From Symsagittifera roscoffensis (Eukaryota > Xenacoelomorpha > Acoela > Convolutidae): a stretch of DNA of 64,000 bases. This document shows positions 46,429 through 58,448 of this stretch, one piece after another. The DNA lies in NCBI RefSeq assembly GCF_963678635.1, contig NC_087065.1, positions 5,915,209 to 5,979,208 of the forward strand. The letters run 5' to 3'. Under the pieces are notes generated by a model. It saw only the letters and a program-made list of their open reading frames with translations. It had not been told where the DNA came from and ran no database searches. Position 1 is the first letter of the stretch. Every line of letters begins with the position of its first letter. Position numbers and translations under genes: made by a program.

Positions 46429-46920
46429 TTAAAGTTTGTGTAATCTCCTGAAAATCAATCATGAAAAAATGGACATTTGTGCAGGTGAATTGACATCAAA
46501 AGCAGTTTCTTTTTTCAAATGTTTCGCTGCCCATAATAGGGGAAAATTTTGAGATACTTTACTAAAATTTACTCAATTCATTATGCTGGAAGTAGACTAA
46601 AAAATTAATATATTTTTTACCCAAGGCATTTTCGATGTTCTGTTATGAGAAAGCAAACAATTTTGCGCCCTTAACTTCTTCACCTTAAAACCAAACCAAT
46701 TTTATGTAGATTTTTTCTTCAATTTATGAATAGATTAAGTCCATGTTTTTTTGTTTCGATTCAAAATTTTACAAACAATTTATTTCTTCGAAATTCATCT
46801 AAAAACCTCTACTCGGAACAAAACTCTTCTTTGTTTTCACTGTCTGTTACTTTCACAGTTAAAACAAACAAAAGCTTGCTTTCTTTGGAAAAATGCATAA
46901 TTATTCCTTTCGGAGTTGCA

Positions 46921-46940
46921 CGCTTCTGGGTGGGCTTGAG

Positions 46941-46974
<34 letters not shown>

Positions 46975-46994
46975 GCCGATTGCGCCACAACAGC
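46921..46994 (-). tRNA. tRNA-Asn(GTT), copy 65
   Basis: T54 is C; acceptor pair 4 is G-A. Confidence 0.62.
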
Positions 46995-47485
46995 TGAAAG
47001 TTAGTCTAATCTCCCTAAAATCAACCATGAAGTAAATTGACATCTGTGCAGGTGAAATGACATCAAAAACAGTTTCTTTTTTCAAATGTTTCGCTTCCCA
47101 TACTAGGGGACAATTTTGAGATGCTTTACTAAAATTTACTCAATTCATTATGCTGGAAGTGGAATAAAAAGTTAATATTTTTTACCCAAGGTATATTCGA
47201 TGTTCTGTTATGAGAAAGCGAAGAATTTTGCGCCCTTATCTTCTTCATCTTAAAACCAAACCAATTTTGAGCTGATTTTTCCTTCAATTTATGAATAGAT
47301 TAAGTCCATCTTTTTTTGCTTCGATTTAAATTTTTACAAACATTTAATTTCTTCGAAATTCATCTAAAAACCTCTAATCGGAACAAAACTCTTCTTTGTT
47401 TTCACTGTCTGTTACTTTCACGGTTAAAACAAACAAAAGCTTGCTTTCTTTGGAAAAATGCATAATTTTTCCTTTCGGAGTTCCA

Positions 47486-47492
47486 CGCTCCT

Positions 47493-47539
<47 letters not shown>

Positions 47540-47559
47540 GCCGATTGCGCCACAAGAGC
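47486..47559 (-). tRNA. tRNA-Asn(GTT): tRNA-Asn(GTT), copy 66, reference-identical
   Basis: Exact match to the reference, with the right-hand T5 terminator about 30 nt downstream. Confidence 0.9.
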
Positions 47560-48053
47560 TGAATGTTTGTCTAATCTCCTGAAAATCAATCATGTAAGTA
47601 AATTGACATTTGTGCATGTGAAATGACATCAACAACAGTTTCTTTTTTCAAATGTTTCGCTTCCCATAATAGGGGAAGATTTTGAGATAATTTACTAAAA
47701 TTTACTCAATTCTTTAATGCTGGAAGTGGACTAAAAAATTGATATATCTTTTACCCAAGGCATTTCCGATGTTCTGTTATGAGAAAGCAAAAAACTTTGC
47801 GCCCTTATCTTCTTCACCTTAAAACCAAACCAATTTTATGTAGATTTTTTCTTCAATTTATGAATAGATTAAGTCCATGTTTTTTGTTTCGATTTAAATT
47901 TTTACAAACATTTAATTTCTTCGAATTTCATCTAAAAACCTTTAATCGGAAAAAAACTCTTCTTTGTTTTCACTGTCTATTACTTTCACGGTTAAAACAA
48001 ACAAAAGCTTGCTTTCTTTGGAAAAATGCATAATTATTCCTTTCGGAGTTTCA

Positions 48054-48062
48054 CGCTTCTGC

Positions 48063-48100
<38 letters not shown>

Positions 48101-48127
48101 AGCGCTAGCCGATTGCGCCACCAGAGC
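48054..48127 (-). tRNA. tRNA-Asn(GTT), copy 67
   Basis: Acceptor mismatches as in copy 51, plus G-G at the base of the T stem. Confidence 0.6.
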
Positions 48128-48618
48128 TGAAAATTAGTCTAATCTCCTTAAAATCAACCATGTAAGTAAATTGACATTTGTGCAGGTGAAATGACATCAA
48201 AAACAGTTTCTTTTTTCAAATGTTTCGCTTCCCATACTAGGGGACAATTTTGAGATACTTTACTAAATTTTACTCAATTCATTATGCTGGAAGTGGAATA
48301 AAAAGTTAATATTTTTTACCCAAGGCATTTTCGATGTTCTGTTATGAGAAAGCGAAAAATTTTGCGCCCTTATCTTCTTCATCTTAAAACCAAACCAATT
48401 TTATGTTGATTTTTCTTTCAATTTATGAATAGATTAAGTCCATGTTTTGTTCTTCGATTTAAATTTTTACAAACATTTAATTTCTTCGAATTTCATCTAA
48501 AAACCTCTAATCGGAACAAAACTCTTCTTTGTTTTCACTGTCTGTTACTTTCACGGTTAAAACAAACAAAAGCTCGCTTTCTTTGGAAAAATGCATAATT
48601 TTTCCTTTCGGATTTCCA

Positions 48619-48625
48619 CGCTCCT

Positions 48626-48672
<47 letters not shown>

Positions 48673-48692
48673 GCCGATTGCGCCACAAAAGC
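48619..48692 (-). tRNA. tRNA-Asn(GTT): tRNA-Asn(GTT), copy 68
   Basis: Single change from reference: C4 to T, which keeps acceptor pairing as T-G. Complete cloverleaf. Confidence 0.85.
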
Positions 48693-49181
48693 TGAAAGTT
48701 TGTCTAATCTCCTGAAAATCAATCATGTAAGTAAATTGACATTTGTGCAGGTGAATTAACATCAAAAACAGTATCTTTTTTCAAATGTTTCGCTTCCCAT
48801 ACTAGGGGAAGATTTTGGGATACTTTACTAAAAATTGCTCAGTTCATTTTGCTGGAAGTGGACCAAAATGTGAAAAATTTTTACGCAAGGCAATTTCGAT
48901 GTTCTGTTGTGAGAAAGAAAAAAATTTTGGGCTCTTATCTTCTTCACTTTAAAACCAAACCAATTTTATGTTTATTTTTTTTCAATTTATGAATGGATTA
49001 AGTCCATGTTTTTTTGCTTCGATTTAAGTTTTACAAACATTTAATTTCTTCAAATTTCATCCAAAAACCTCTAATCGCAACAAAACTCTTCTTTGTTTTC
49101 ACATTCTGTTACTTTCACGGTTGAAACAAACAAAAGCTTGCTTTCTTTGGAAAAGTGCATTTTAATCCTTTCGGATTTGCA

Positions 49182-49255
49182 CGCTCCTGGGTGGGATTGA
49201 ACCACCAACCTTTCGATTATCAGCCGAACGCGCTAGCCGATTGCTCCGCAAGAGC
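49182..49255 (-). tRNA. tRNA-Asn-derived, anticodon GAT, copy 69
   Basis: T stem and acceptor intact, T loop TTCAATC, D stem GAGC/GCGC with one mismatch, T39 pairs with G31. Confidence 0.62.
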
Positions 49256-49906
49256 TTAAAGTTTTTGTAATCTCCTGAAAATCAATCATGAAAAATGGAC
49301 ATTTGTGCAGGTGAATTGACATCAAAAGCAGTTTCTTTTTTCAAATGTTTCGCTGACCATAATAGGGGAAGATTTTGAGATACTTTACTAAAATTTACTC
49401 AATTCATTATGCTGGAAGTGGACTAAAAAATTAATATATTTTTTACCCAAGGCATTTTCGATGTTCTGTTATGAGAAAGAAAAAAATTTTGGGCTCTTAT
49501 CTTCTTCACTTTAAAACCAAACCAATTTTATGTTTATTTTTTTTCAATTTATGAATGGATTAAGTCCATGTTTTTTTGCTTCGATTTAAGTTTTACAAAC
49601 ATTTAATTTCTTCAAATTTCATCCAAAAACCTCTAATCGCAACAAAACTTTGCGCCCTTATCTTCTTCACCTTAAAACCAAACCAATTTTATGTAGATTT
49701 TTTCTTCAATTTATGAATAGATTAAGTCCATGTTTTTTGTTTCGATTTAAATTTTTACAAACATTTAATTTCTTCGAATTTCATCTAAAAACCTTTAATC
49801 GGAAAAAAACTCTTCTTTGTTTTCACTGTCTATTACTTTCACGGTTAAAACAAACAAAAGCTTGCTTTCTTTGGAAAAATGCATAATTATTCCTTTCGGA
49901 GTTTCA

Positions 49907-49915
49907 CGCTTCTGC

Positions 49916-49953
<38 letters not shown>

Positions 49954-49980
49954 AGCGCTAGCCGATTGCGCCACCAGAGC
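49907..49980 (-). tRNA. tRNA-Asn(GTT), copy 70
   Basis: Duplicate of copy 67, 1,853 bp away. The spacer on its left is about 160 bp longer because of an internal duplication. Confidence 0.6.
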
Positions 49981-50471
49981 TGAAAATTAGTCTAATCTCC
50001 TTAAAATCAACCATGTAAGTAAATTGACATTTGTGCAGGTGAAATGACATCAAAAACAGTTTCTTTTTTCAAATGTTTCGCTTCCCATACTAGGGGACAA
50101 TTTTGAGATACTTTACTAAATTTTACTCAATTCATTATGCTGGAAGTGGAATAAAAAGTTAATATTTTTTACCCAAGGCATTTTCGATGTTCTGTTATGA
50201 GAAAGCGAAAAATTTTGCGCCCTTATCTTCTTCATCTTAAAACCAAACCAATTTTATGTTGATTTTTCTTTCAATTTATGAATAGATTAAGTCCATGTTT
50301 TGTTCTTCGATTTAAATTTTTACAAACATTTAATTTCTTCGAATTTCATCTAAAAACCTCTAATCGGAACAAAACTCTTCTTTGTTTTCACTGTCTGTTA
50401 CTTTCACGGTTAAAACAAACAAAAGCTCGCTTTCTTTGGAAAAATGCATAATTTTTCCTTTCGGATTTCCA

Positions 50472-50478
50472 CGCTCCT

Positions 50479-50525
<47 letters not shown>

Positions 50526-50545
50526 GCCGATTGCGCCACAAAAGC
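50472..50545 (-). tRNA. tRNA-Asn(GTT): tRNA-Asn(GTT), copy 71
   Basis: Same as copy 68 (C4 to T only). Confidence 0.85.
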
Positions 50546-51034
50546 TGAAAGTTTGTCTAATCTCCTGAAAATCAATCATGTAAGTAAATTGACATTTGTG
50601 CAGGTGAATTAACATCAAAAACAGTATCTTTTTTCAAATGTTTCGCTTCCCATACTAGGGGAAGGTTTTGGGATACTTTACTAAAAATTGCTCAGTTCAT
50701 TTTGCTGGAAGTGGACCAAAATGTGAAAAATTTTTACGCAAGGCAATTTCGATGTTCTGTTGTGAGAAAGAAAAAAATTTTGGGCTCTTATCTTCTTCAC
50801 TTTAAAACCAAACCAATTTTATGTTTATTTTTTTTCAATTTATGAATGGATTAAGTCCATGTTTTTTTGCTTCGATTTAAGTTTTACAAACATTTAATTT
50901 CTTCAAATTTCATCCAAAAACCTCTAATCGCAACAAAACTCTTCTTTGTTTTCACATTCTGTTACTTTCACGGTTGAAACAAACAAAAGCTTGCTTTCTT
51001 TGGAAAAGTGCATTTTAATCCTTTCGGATTTGCA

Positions 51035-51108
51035 CGCTCCTGGGTGGGATTGAACCACCAACCTTTCGATTATCAGCCGAACGCGCTAGCCGATTGCTCC
51101 GCAAGAGC
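51035..51108 (-). tRNA. tRNA-Asn-derived, anticodon GAT, copy 72
   Basis: Duplicate of copy 69, 1,853 bp away. Confidence 0.62.
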
Positions 51109-51600
51109 TTAAAGTTTTTGTAATCTCCTGAAAATCAATCATGAAAAATGGACATTTGTGCAGGTGAATTGACATCAAAAGCAGTTTCTTTTTTCAAATG
51201 TTTCGCTGACCATAATAGGGGAAGATTTTGAGATACTTTACTAAAATTTACTCAATTCATTATGCTGGAAGTGGACTAAAAAATTAATATATTTTTTACC
51301 CAAGGCATTTTCGATGTTCTGTTATGAGAAAGCATACAATTTTGCGCCTTTAACTTCTTCACCTTAAAACCAAATTAAATTTTATGTAGATTTTTTCTTC
51401 AATTTATGAATAGATTAAAACCATGTTTTTTTGTTTCGATTTAAATTTTTACAAACATTTAATTTCTTCGAATTTCATCTAAAAACCTCTAATCGGAACA
51501 AAACTCTTCTTTGTTTTCACTGTCTGTTACTTTCACGGTTAAAACAAACAAAAGCTTGCTTTCTTTGGAAAAATGCATAATTATTCCTTTCGGAGTTGCA

Positions 51601-51620
51601 CGCTCCTGGGCGGGATTGAG

Positions 51621-51654
<34 letters not shown>

Positions 51655-51674
51655 GCCGATTGCGCCACAACAGC
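51601..51674 (-). tRNA. tRNA-Asn(GTT), copy 73
   Basis: T arm GGTGG CTCAATC CCGCC: T54 lost, stem paired with one T-G. Acceptor pair 4 is G-G. Confidence 0.6.
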
Positions 51675-52165
51675 TGAAAAATAATCTAATCTCCTTAAAA
51701 TCAACCATGAAGTAAATTGACATCTGTGCAGGTGAAATGACATCAAAAACAGTTTCTTTTTTCAAATGTTTCGCTTCCCATACTAGGGGACAATTTTGAG
51801 ATGCTTTACTAAAATTCACTCAATTCATTATGCTGGAAGTGGAATAAAAAGTTAATATTTTTTACCCAAGGCATTTTCGATGTTCTGTTATGAGAAAGCG
51901 AAGAATTTTGCGCCCTTATCTTCTTCATCTTAAAACCAAACCAATTTTATGCTGATTTTTCCTTCAATTTATGAATAGATTAAGTCCATGTTTTTTTGCT
52001 TCGATTTAAATTTTTACAAACATTTAATTTCTTCAAATTTCATCTAAAAACCTCTAATCGGATCAAAACTCTTCTTTGTTTTCACTGTCTGTTACTTTCA
52101 CTGTTAAAACAAACAAAAGCTTGCTTTCTTTGGAAAAATGCATAATTTTTCCTTTCGGAGTTCCC

Positions 52166-52172
52166 CGCTCCT

Positions 52173-52215
<43 letters not shown>

Positions 52216-52239
52216 TCTAGCCGATTGCGCCACAAGCGC
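52166..52239 (-). tRNA. tRNA-Asn(GTT), copy 74
   Basis: D stem GCGC/GAGC has one mismatch (half of the change compensated in copy 31); acceptor pair 3 is G-A. Confidence 0.65.
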
Positions 52240-52730
52240 TGAAAGTTTGTCTAATCTCCTGAAAATCAATCATGTAAGTAAATTGACATTTGTGCATGTG
52301 AATTGACATCAACAACAGTTTCTTTTTTCAAATGTTTCGCTTCCCATAATAGGGGAAGATTTTGAGATACTTTACTAAAATTTACTCAATTCTTTATGCT
52401 GGAAGTGGACTAAAAAATTGATATTTTTTTAACAAAGGCATTTTCAATGTTCTGTTATGAGAAAGCAAAAAACTTTGCGCCCTTATCTTCTTCACCTTAA
52501 AACCAAACCAATTTTATGTAGATTTTTTCTTCAATTTATGAATAGATTAAGTCCATGTTTTTTGTTTCAATTTAAATTTTTACAAACATTTAATTTCTTC
52601 AAATTTCATCCAAAAACCTCTAATCGCAACAAAACTCTTCTTTGTTTTCACATTCTGTTACTTTCACGGTTGAAACAAACAAAAGCTTGCTTTCTTTGGA
52701 AAAGTGCATTTTAATCCTTTCGGATTTGCA

Positions 52731-52804
52731 CGCTCCTGGGTGGGATTGAACCACCAACCTTTCGATTATCAGCCGAACGCGCTAGCCGATTGCTCCGCAA
52801 GAGC
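52731..52804 (-). tRNA. tRNA-Asn-derived, anticodon GAT, copy 75
   Basis: Duplicate of copy 72, 1,696 bp away. Confidence 0.62.
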
Positions 52805-53296
52805 TTAAAGTTTTTGTAATCTCCTGAAAATCAATCATGAAAAATGGACATTTGTGCAGGTGAATTGACATCAAAAGCAGTTTCTTTTTTCAAATGTTTC
52901 GCTGACCATAATAGGGGAAGATTTTGAGATACTTTACTAAAATTTACTCAATTCATTATGCTGGAAGTGGACTAAAAAATTAATATATTTTTTACCCAAG
53001 GCATTTTCGATGTTCTGTTATGAGAAAGCATACAATTTTGCGCCCTTAACTTCTTCACCTTAAAACCAAATTAAATTTTATGTAGATTTTTTCTTCAATT
53101 TATGAATAGATTAAAACCATGTTTTTTTGTTTCGATTTAAATTTTTACAAACATTTAATTTCTTCGAATTTCATCTAAAAACCTCTAATCGGAACAAAAC
53201 TCTTCTTTGTTTTCACTGTCTGTTACTTTCACGGTTAAAACAAACAAAAGCTTGCTTTCTTTGGAAAAATGCATAATTATTCCTTTCGGAGTTGCA

Positions 53297-53316
53297 CGCT
53301 CCTGGGCGGGCTTGAG

Positions 53317-53350
<34 letters not shown>

Positions 53351-53370
53351 GCCGATTGCGCCACAACAGC
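53297..53370 (-). tRNA. tRNA-Asn(GTT), copy 76
   Basis: T54 to C, T stem GGTGG/CCGCC, acceptor pair 4 G-G. Confidence 0.62.
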
Positions 53371-53861
53371 TGAAAAATAATCTAATCTCCTTAAAATCAA
53401 CCATGAAGTAAATTGACATCTGTGCAGGTGAAATGACATCAAAAACAGTTTCTTTTTTCAAATGTTTCGCTTCCCATACTAGGGGACAATTTTGAGATGC
53501 TTTACTAAAATTTACTCAATTCATTATGCTGGAAGTGGAATAAAAAGTTAATATTTTTTACCCAAGGCATTTTCGATGTTCTGTTATGAGAAAGCGAAGA
53601 ATTTTGCGCCCTTATCTTCTTCATCTTAAAACCAAACCAATTTTATGCCGATTTTTCCTTCAATTTATGAATAGATTAAGTCCATGTTTTTTTGCTTCGA
53701 TTTAAATTTTTACAAACATTTAATTTCTTCAAATTTCATCTAAAAACCTCTAATCGGAACAAAACTCTTCTTTGTTTTCACTGTCTGTTACTTTCACTGT
53801 TAAAACAAACAAAAGCTTGCTTTCTTTGGAAAAATGCATAATTTTTCCTTTCGGAGTTCCC

Positions 53862-53868
53862 CGCTCCT

Positions 53869-53915
<47 letters not shown>

Positions 53916-53935
53916 GCCGATTGCGCCACAAGCGC
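53862..53935 (-). tRNA. tRNA-Asn(GTT), copy 77
   Basis: One change from reference: acceptor pair 3 is G-A. Confidence 0.76.
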
Positions 53936-54427
53936 TGAAAGTTTGTCTAATCTCCTGAAAATCAATCATGTAAGTAAATTGACATTTGTGCATGTGAATT
54001 GACATCAACAACAGTTTCTTTTTTCAAATGTTTCGCTTCCCATAATAGGGGAAGATTTTGAGATACTTTACTAAAATTTACTCAATTCTTTATGCTGGAA
54101 GTGGACTAAAAAATTGATATTTTTTTTAACAAAGGCATTTTCGATGTTCTGTTATGAGAAAGCAAAAAACTTTGCGCCCTTATCTTCTTCACCTTAAAAC
54201 CAAACCAATTTTATGTAGATTTTTTCTTCAATTTATGAATAGATTAAGTCCATGTTTTTTGTTTCAATTTAAATTTTTACAAACATTTAATTTCTTCGAA
54301 TTTCATCTAAAAACCTCTAATCGGAACAAAACTCTTCTTTGTTTTCACTGTCTATTACTTTCACGGTTAAAACAAACAAAGCTTGCTTTCTTTGGAAAAA
54401 AGCAGAATTATTCCTTTCGGAGTTGCA

Positions 54428-54447
54428 CGCTCCTGGGCGGGCTTGAG

Positions 54448-54481
<34 letters not shown>

Positions 54482-54501
54482 GCCGATTGCGCCACAACAG
54501 C
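54428..54501 (-). tRNA. tRNA-Asn(GTT), copy 78
   Basis: Duplicate of copy 76, 1,131 bp away. Confidence 0.62.
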
Positions 54502-54992
54502 TGAAAAATAATCTAATCTCCTTAAAATCAACCATGAAGTAAATTGACATCTGTGCAGGTGAAATGACATCAAAAACAGTTTCTTTTTTCAAATGTTTCG
54601 CTTCCCATACTAGGGGACAATTTTGAGATGCTTTACTAAAATTTACTCAATTCATTATGCTGGAAGTGGAATAAAAAGTTAATATTTTTTACCCAAGGCA
54701 TTTTCGATGTTCTGTTATGAGAAAGCGAAGAATTTTGCGCCCTTATCTTCTTCATCTTAAAACCAAACCAATTTTATGCTGATTTTTCCTTCAATTTATG
54801 AATAGATTAAGTCCATGTTTTTTTGCTTCGATTTAAATTTTTACAAACATTTAATTTCTTCAAATTTCATCTAAAAACCTCTAATCGGAACAAAACTCTT
54901 CTTTGTTTTCACTGTCTGTTACTTTCACTGTTAAAACAAACAAAAGCTTGCTTTCTTTGGAAAAATGCATAATTTTTCCTTTCGGAGTTCCC

Positions 54993-55066
54993 CGCTCCTG
55001 GGTGGGCTTGAACCACCAACCTTTCGGTTTACAGCCGAACGCGCTAGCCGATTGCGCCACAATCGC
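54993..55066 (-). tRNA. tRNA-Asn-derived, anticodon GTA, copy 79
   Basis: Duplicate of copy 77 with loop CTGTAAA and a further acceptor mismatch at pair 4. Confidence 0.62.
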
Positions 55067-55558
55067 TGAAAGTTTGTCTAATCTCCTGAAAATCAATCAT
55101 GTAAGTAAATTGACATTTGTGCATGTGAATTGACATCAACAACAGTTTCTTTTTTCAAATGTTTCGCTTCCCATAATAGGGGAAGATTTTGAGATACTTT
55201 ACTAAAATTTACTCAATTCTTTATGCTGGAAGTGGACTAAAAAATTGATATTTTTTTTAACAAAGGCATTTTCGATGTTCTGTTATGAGAAAGCAAAAAA
55301 CTTTGCGCCCTTATCTTCTTCACCTTAAAACCAAACCAATTTTATGTAGATTTTTTCTTCAATTTATGAATAGATTAAGTCCATGTTTTTTGTTTCAATT
55401 TAAATTTTTACAAACATTTAATTTCTTCGAATTTCATCTAAAAACCTCTAATCGGAACAAAACTCTTCTTTGTTTTCACTGTCTATTACTTTCACGGTTA
55501 AAACAAACAAAGCTTGCTTTCTTTGGAAAAAAGCAGAATTATTCCTTTCGGAGTTTCA

Positions 55559-55632
55559 CACTCCTGGGTGGGCTTGAACCACCAACCTTTCGGTGAACAC
55601 CCGAAAGCGCTAGCCGATTGCGCCACCAGAGC
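55559..55632 (-). tRNA. tRNA-Asn-like, anticodon GTT, copy 80
   Basis: Loop GTGTTCA; acceptor pair 1 is G-T and pair 6 G-A. Confidence 0.58.
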
Positions 55633-56122
55633 TGAAAAATAGTCTAATCTCCTTAAAATCAACCATGTAAGTAAATTGACATTTGTGCAGGTGAAATGAC
55701 ATCAAAAACAGTTTCTTTTTTCAAATGTTTCGCTTCCCATACTAGGGGACAATTTTGAGATACTTAACTAAAATTTACTCAATTCATTATGCTGGAAGTG
55801 GAATAAAAAGTTAATATTTTTTACCCAAGGCATTTTCGATGTTCTGTTATGAGAAAGCGAAAAATTTTGCGCCCTTATCTTCTTCATCTTAAAACCAAAC
55901 CAATTTTATGTTGATTTTTCCTTCAATTTATGAATAGATTAAGTCCATGTTTTGTTCTTCGATTTAATTTTTTACAAACATTTAATTTCTTCGAATTTCA
56001 TCTAAAAACCTCTAATCGGAACAAAACTCTTCTTTGTTTTCACTGTCTGTTACTTTCACGGTTAAAACAAACAAAGCTCGCTTTCTTTGGAAAAATGTAT
56101 AATTTTTCCTTTCGGAGTTCCA

Positions 56123-56196
56123 CGCTCCTGGGAGGGCTTGAACCACCAACCTTTCCGTTAACAGCCGAACGCGCTAGCCGATTGCGCCACAAGAGC
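56123..56196 (-). tRNA. tRNA-Asn(GTT), copy 81
   Basis: One mismatch each in the anticodon stem and T stem (CCTCC). Confidence 0.66.
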
Positions 56197-56690
56197 TGAA
56201 AGTTTGTCTAATCTCCTGAAAATCAATCATGTAAGTAAATTGACATTTGTGCATGTGAATTGACATCAACAACAGTTTCTTTTTTCAAATGTTTCGCTTC
56301 CCATACTAGGGGACGATTTTGAAAAACTTTACTAAAATTTACTCAATACATTATGCTGGAAGTGGACTAAAAAATTAAAATATTTTTTACCCTAGGCATT
56401 TTCGATGTTCTGTTATGAGAAAGCAAAAAATTTTGCGCCCTTATCTTCTTCACCTTAAAACCAAACCAATTTTATGTAGATTTTTTCTTCAATTTATGAA
56501 TAGATTAAGTCCATGCTTTTTTGTTTCGATTTAAATTTTTACAAACATTTAATTTCTTCGAATTTCATCTAAAAACCTCTAATCGGAACAAAACTTTTCT
56601 TTGTTTTCTCTGTCTGTCACTTTCACGGTTAAAACAAACAAAAGCTTGCTTTCTTTGGAAAAATGCATAATTATTCCTTTCGGAGTTGCA

Positions 56691-56697
56691 CGCTCCT

Positions 56698-56744
<47 letters not shown>

Positions 56745-56764
56745 GCCGATTGCGCCACAAGAGC
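56691..56764 (-). tRNA. tRNA-Asn(GTT): tRNA-Asn(GTT), copy 82, reference copy
   Basis: Reference for all tRNA entries. Read on the - strand: acceptor GCTCTTG/CAGGAGC (7 pairs, one G-U); T8 G9; D stem GCGC/GCGC with loop AATCGGCTA; G26; anticodon stem TTCGG/CCGAA around loop CTGTTAA, anticodon GTT with U33 and A37; variable region AGGTT; T stem GGTGG/CCACC with loop TTCAAGC; discriminator G73. No intron, no encoded CCA. A box (TGGCGCAATCGG) and B box (GGTTCAAGC) fit an internal Pol III promoter. The body matches metazoan tRNA-Asn. A T5 run lies 28-32 nt downstream (56659-56663 on the + strand). Product: decodes AAC/AAU in cytosolic translation if expressed. Confidence 0.92.
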
Positions 56765-57258
56765 TGAAAATTAGTCTAATCTCCTTAAAAATCAACCATG
56801 TAAGTAAATTGACATTTGTGCAGGTGAAATGACATCAAAAACAGTTTCTTTTTTCAAATGTTTCTCTTCCACCACTAGGGGACAATTTTGAGATACTTTA
56901 CTAAAATTTACTCAATTCATTATGCTGGAAGTGGAATAAAAAGTTAATATTTTTTACTCAAGGCATTTTCGATGTTCTGTTATGAGAAAGCGAAAAACTT
57001 GGCGCCCTTATCTTCTTCATCTTAAAACCAAACATATTTTATGTTGATTTTTCCTTCAATTTATGAATAGATTAAGTCCATGTTTTTTTCTCTTCGATTT
57101 AAATTTTTACAAACATTTAATTTCTTCGAATTTCATCTAAAAACCTCTAATCGGAACAAAACTCTTCTTTGTTTTCACTGTCTGTTACTTTCACTGTTAA
57201 AACAAACAAAAGCTTGCTTTCTTTGGAAAAATGCATAATTTTTCCTTTCGGAGTTCCC
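56691..57258 (-). repeat. Reference array unit (568 bp), anatomy
   Basis: Taken as the type unit. On the + strand it holds the antisense of the tRNA (56691-56764), then a spacer with blocks seen in nearly all copies, in order: GTCTAATCTCC; ACATTTGTGCAGGTGAA; CTAGGGG with GAGATACTTTACTAAAAT; TGCTGGAAGTGGA; GGCATTTTCGATGTTCTG; CTTATCTTCTTCA; TTTATGAATAGATTAAGTCC; a T-run; TCGATTTAAATTTTTACAAA; TTTCTTCGAATTTCATC; AAAACCTCTAATCGGAA; TTTCAC(G/T)GTTAAAACAAAC; AGCTTGCTTTCTTTGG. The last block leads into the A-run that is the next tRNA's terminator. I find no gene in the spacer other than the tRNA. Short open frames recur in it but are broken by indels from unit to unit. Confidence 0.85.
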
Positions 57259-57265
57259 CGCTCCT

Positions 57266-57312
<47 letters not shown>

Positions 57313-57332
57313 GCCGATTGCGCCACAAAAGC
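57259..57332 (-). tRNA. tRNA-Asn(GTT): tRNA-Asn(GTT), copy 83
   Basis: C4 to T only (wobble-preserving). Confidence 0.86.
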
Positions 57333-57826
57333 TGAAAATTAGTCTAATCTCCTTAAAAATCAACCATGTAAGTAAATTGACATTTGTGCAGGTGAAATGA
57401 CATCAAAAACAGTTTCTTTTTTCAAATGTTTCTCTTCCACCACTAGGGGACAATTTTGAGATACTTTACTAAAATTTACTCAATTCATTATGCTGGAAGT
57501 GGAATAAAAAGTTAATATTTTTTACTCAAGGCATTTTCGATGTTCTGTTATGAGAAAGCGAAAAACTTGGCGCCCTTATCTTCTTCATCTTAAAACCAAA
57601 CATATTTTATGTTGATTTTTCCTTCAATTTATGAATAGATTAAGTCCATGTTTTTTTCTCTTCGATTTAAATTTTTACAAACATTTAATTTCTTCGAATT
57701 TCATCTAAAAACCTCTAATCGGAACAAAACTCTTCTTTGTTTTCACTGTCTGTTACTTTCACTGTTAAAACAAACAAAAGCTTGCTTTCTTTGGAAAAAT
57801 GCATAATTTTTCCTTTCGGAGTTCCC

Positions 57827-57833
57827 CGCTCCT

Positions 57834-57880
<47 letters not shown>

Positions 57881-57900
57881 GCCGATTGCGCCACAAAAGC
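57827..57900 (-). tRNA. tRNA-Asn(GTT): tRNA-Asn(GTT), copy 84
   Basis: C4 to T only; its unit is nearly identical to the previous one. Confidence 0.86.
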
Positions 57901-58394
57901 TGACAGTTTGTCTAATCTCCTGAAAATCAATCATGTAAGTAAATTGACATTTGTGCATGTGAATTGACATCAACAACAGTTTCTTTTTTCAAATGTTTCG
58001 CTTCCCATACTAGGGGACGATTTTGAGATACTTTACTAAAATTTACTCAATACATTATGCTGGAAGTGGACTAAAAAATTAAAATATTTTTTACCCTAGG
58101 CATTTTCGATGTTCTGTTATGAGAATGCAAAAAATTTTGCGCCCTTATCTTCTTCGCCTTAAAACCAAACCAATTTTATGTAGATTTTTTCTTCAATTTA
58201 TGAATAGATTAAGTCCATATTTTTTTGTTTCGATTCAAATTTTTACAAACATTTAATTTCTTCGAATTTCATCTAAAAACCTCTAATCGGAACAAAACTT
58301 TTCTTTGTTTTCTCTGTCTGTCACTTTCACGGTTAAAACAAACAAAAGCTTGCTTTCTTTGGAAAAATGCATAATTATTCCTTTCGGAGTTGCA

Positions 58395-58401
58395 CGCTCC
58401 T

Positions 58402-58448
<47 letters not shown>

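Larger units (their letters stand above)
42969..47559. repeat. 2.82-kb five-unit block duplicated
   Basis: tRNA copies 58-61 (42969-44738) correspond to copies 63-66 (45791-47559) at an offset of 2,821-2,822 bp. Confidence 0.75.
48054..51108. repeat. 1.85-kb block duplicated
   Basis: Copies 67-69 (48054-49255) correspond to copies 70-72 (49907-51108) at an offset of 1,853 bp. The junction near 49493-49646 contains about 160 bp of repeated spacer. Confidence 0.8.
51035..55558. repeat. 1.70-kb and 1.13-kb nested duplications
   Basis: Copies 72-74 recur as 75-77 at 1,696 bp; copies 76-77 then recur as 78-79 at 1,131 bp. Confidence 0.8.
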
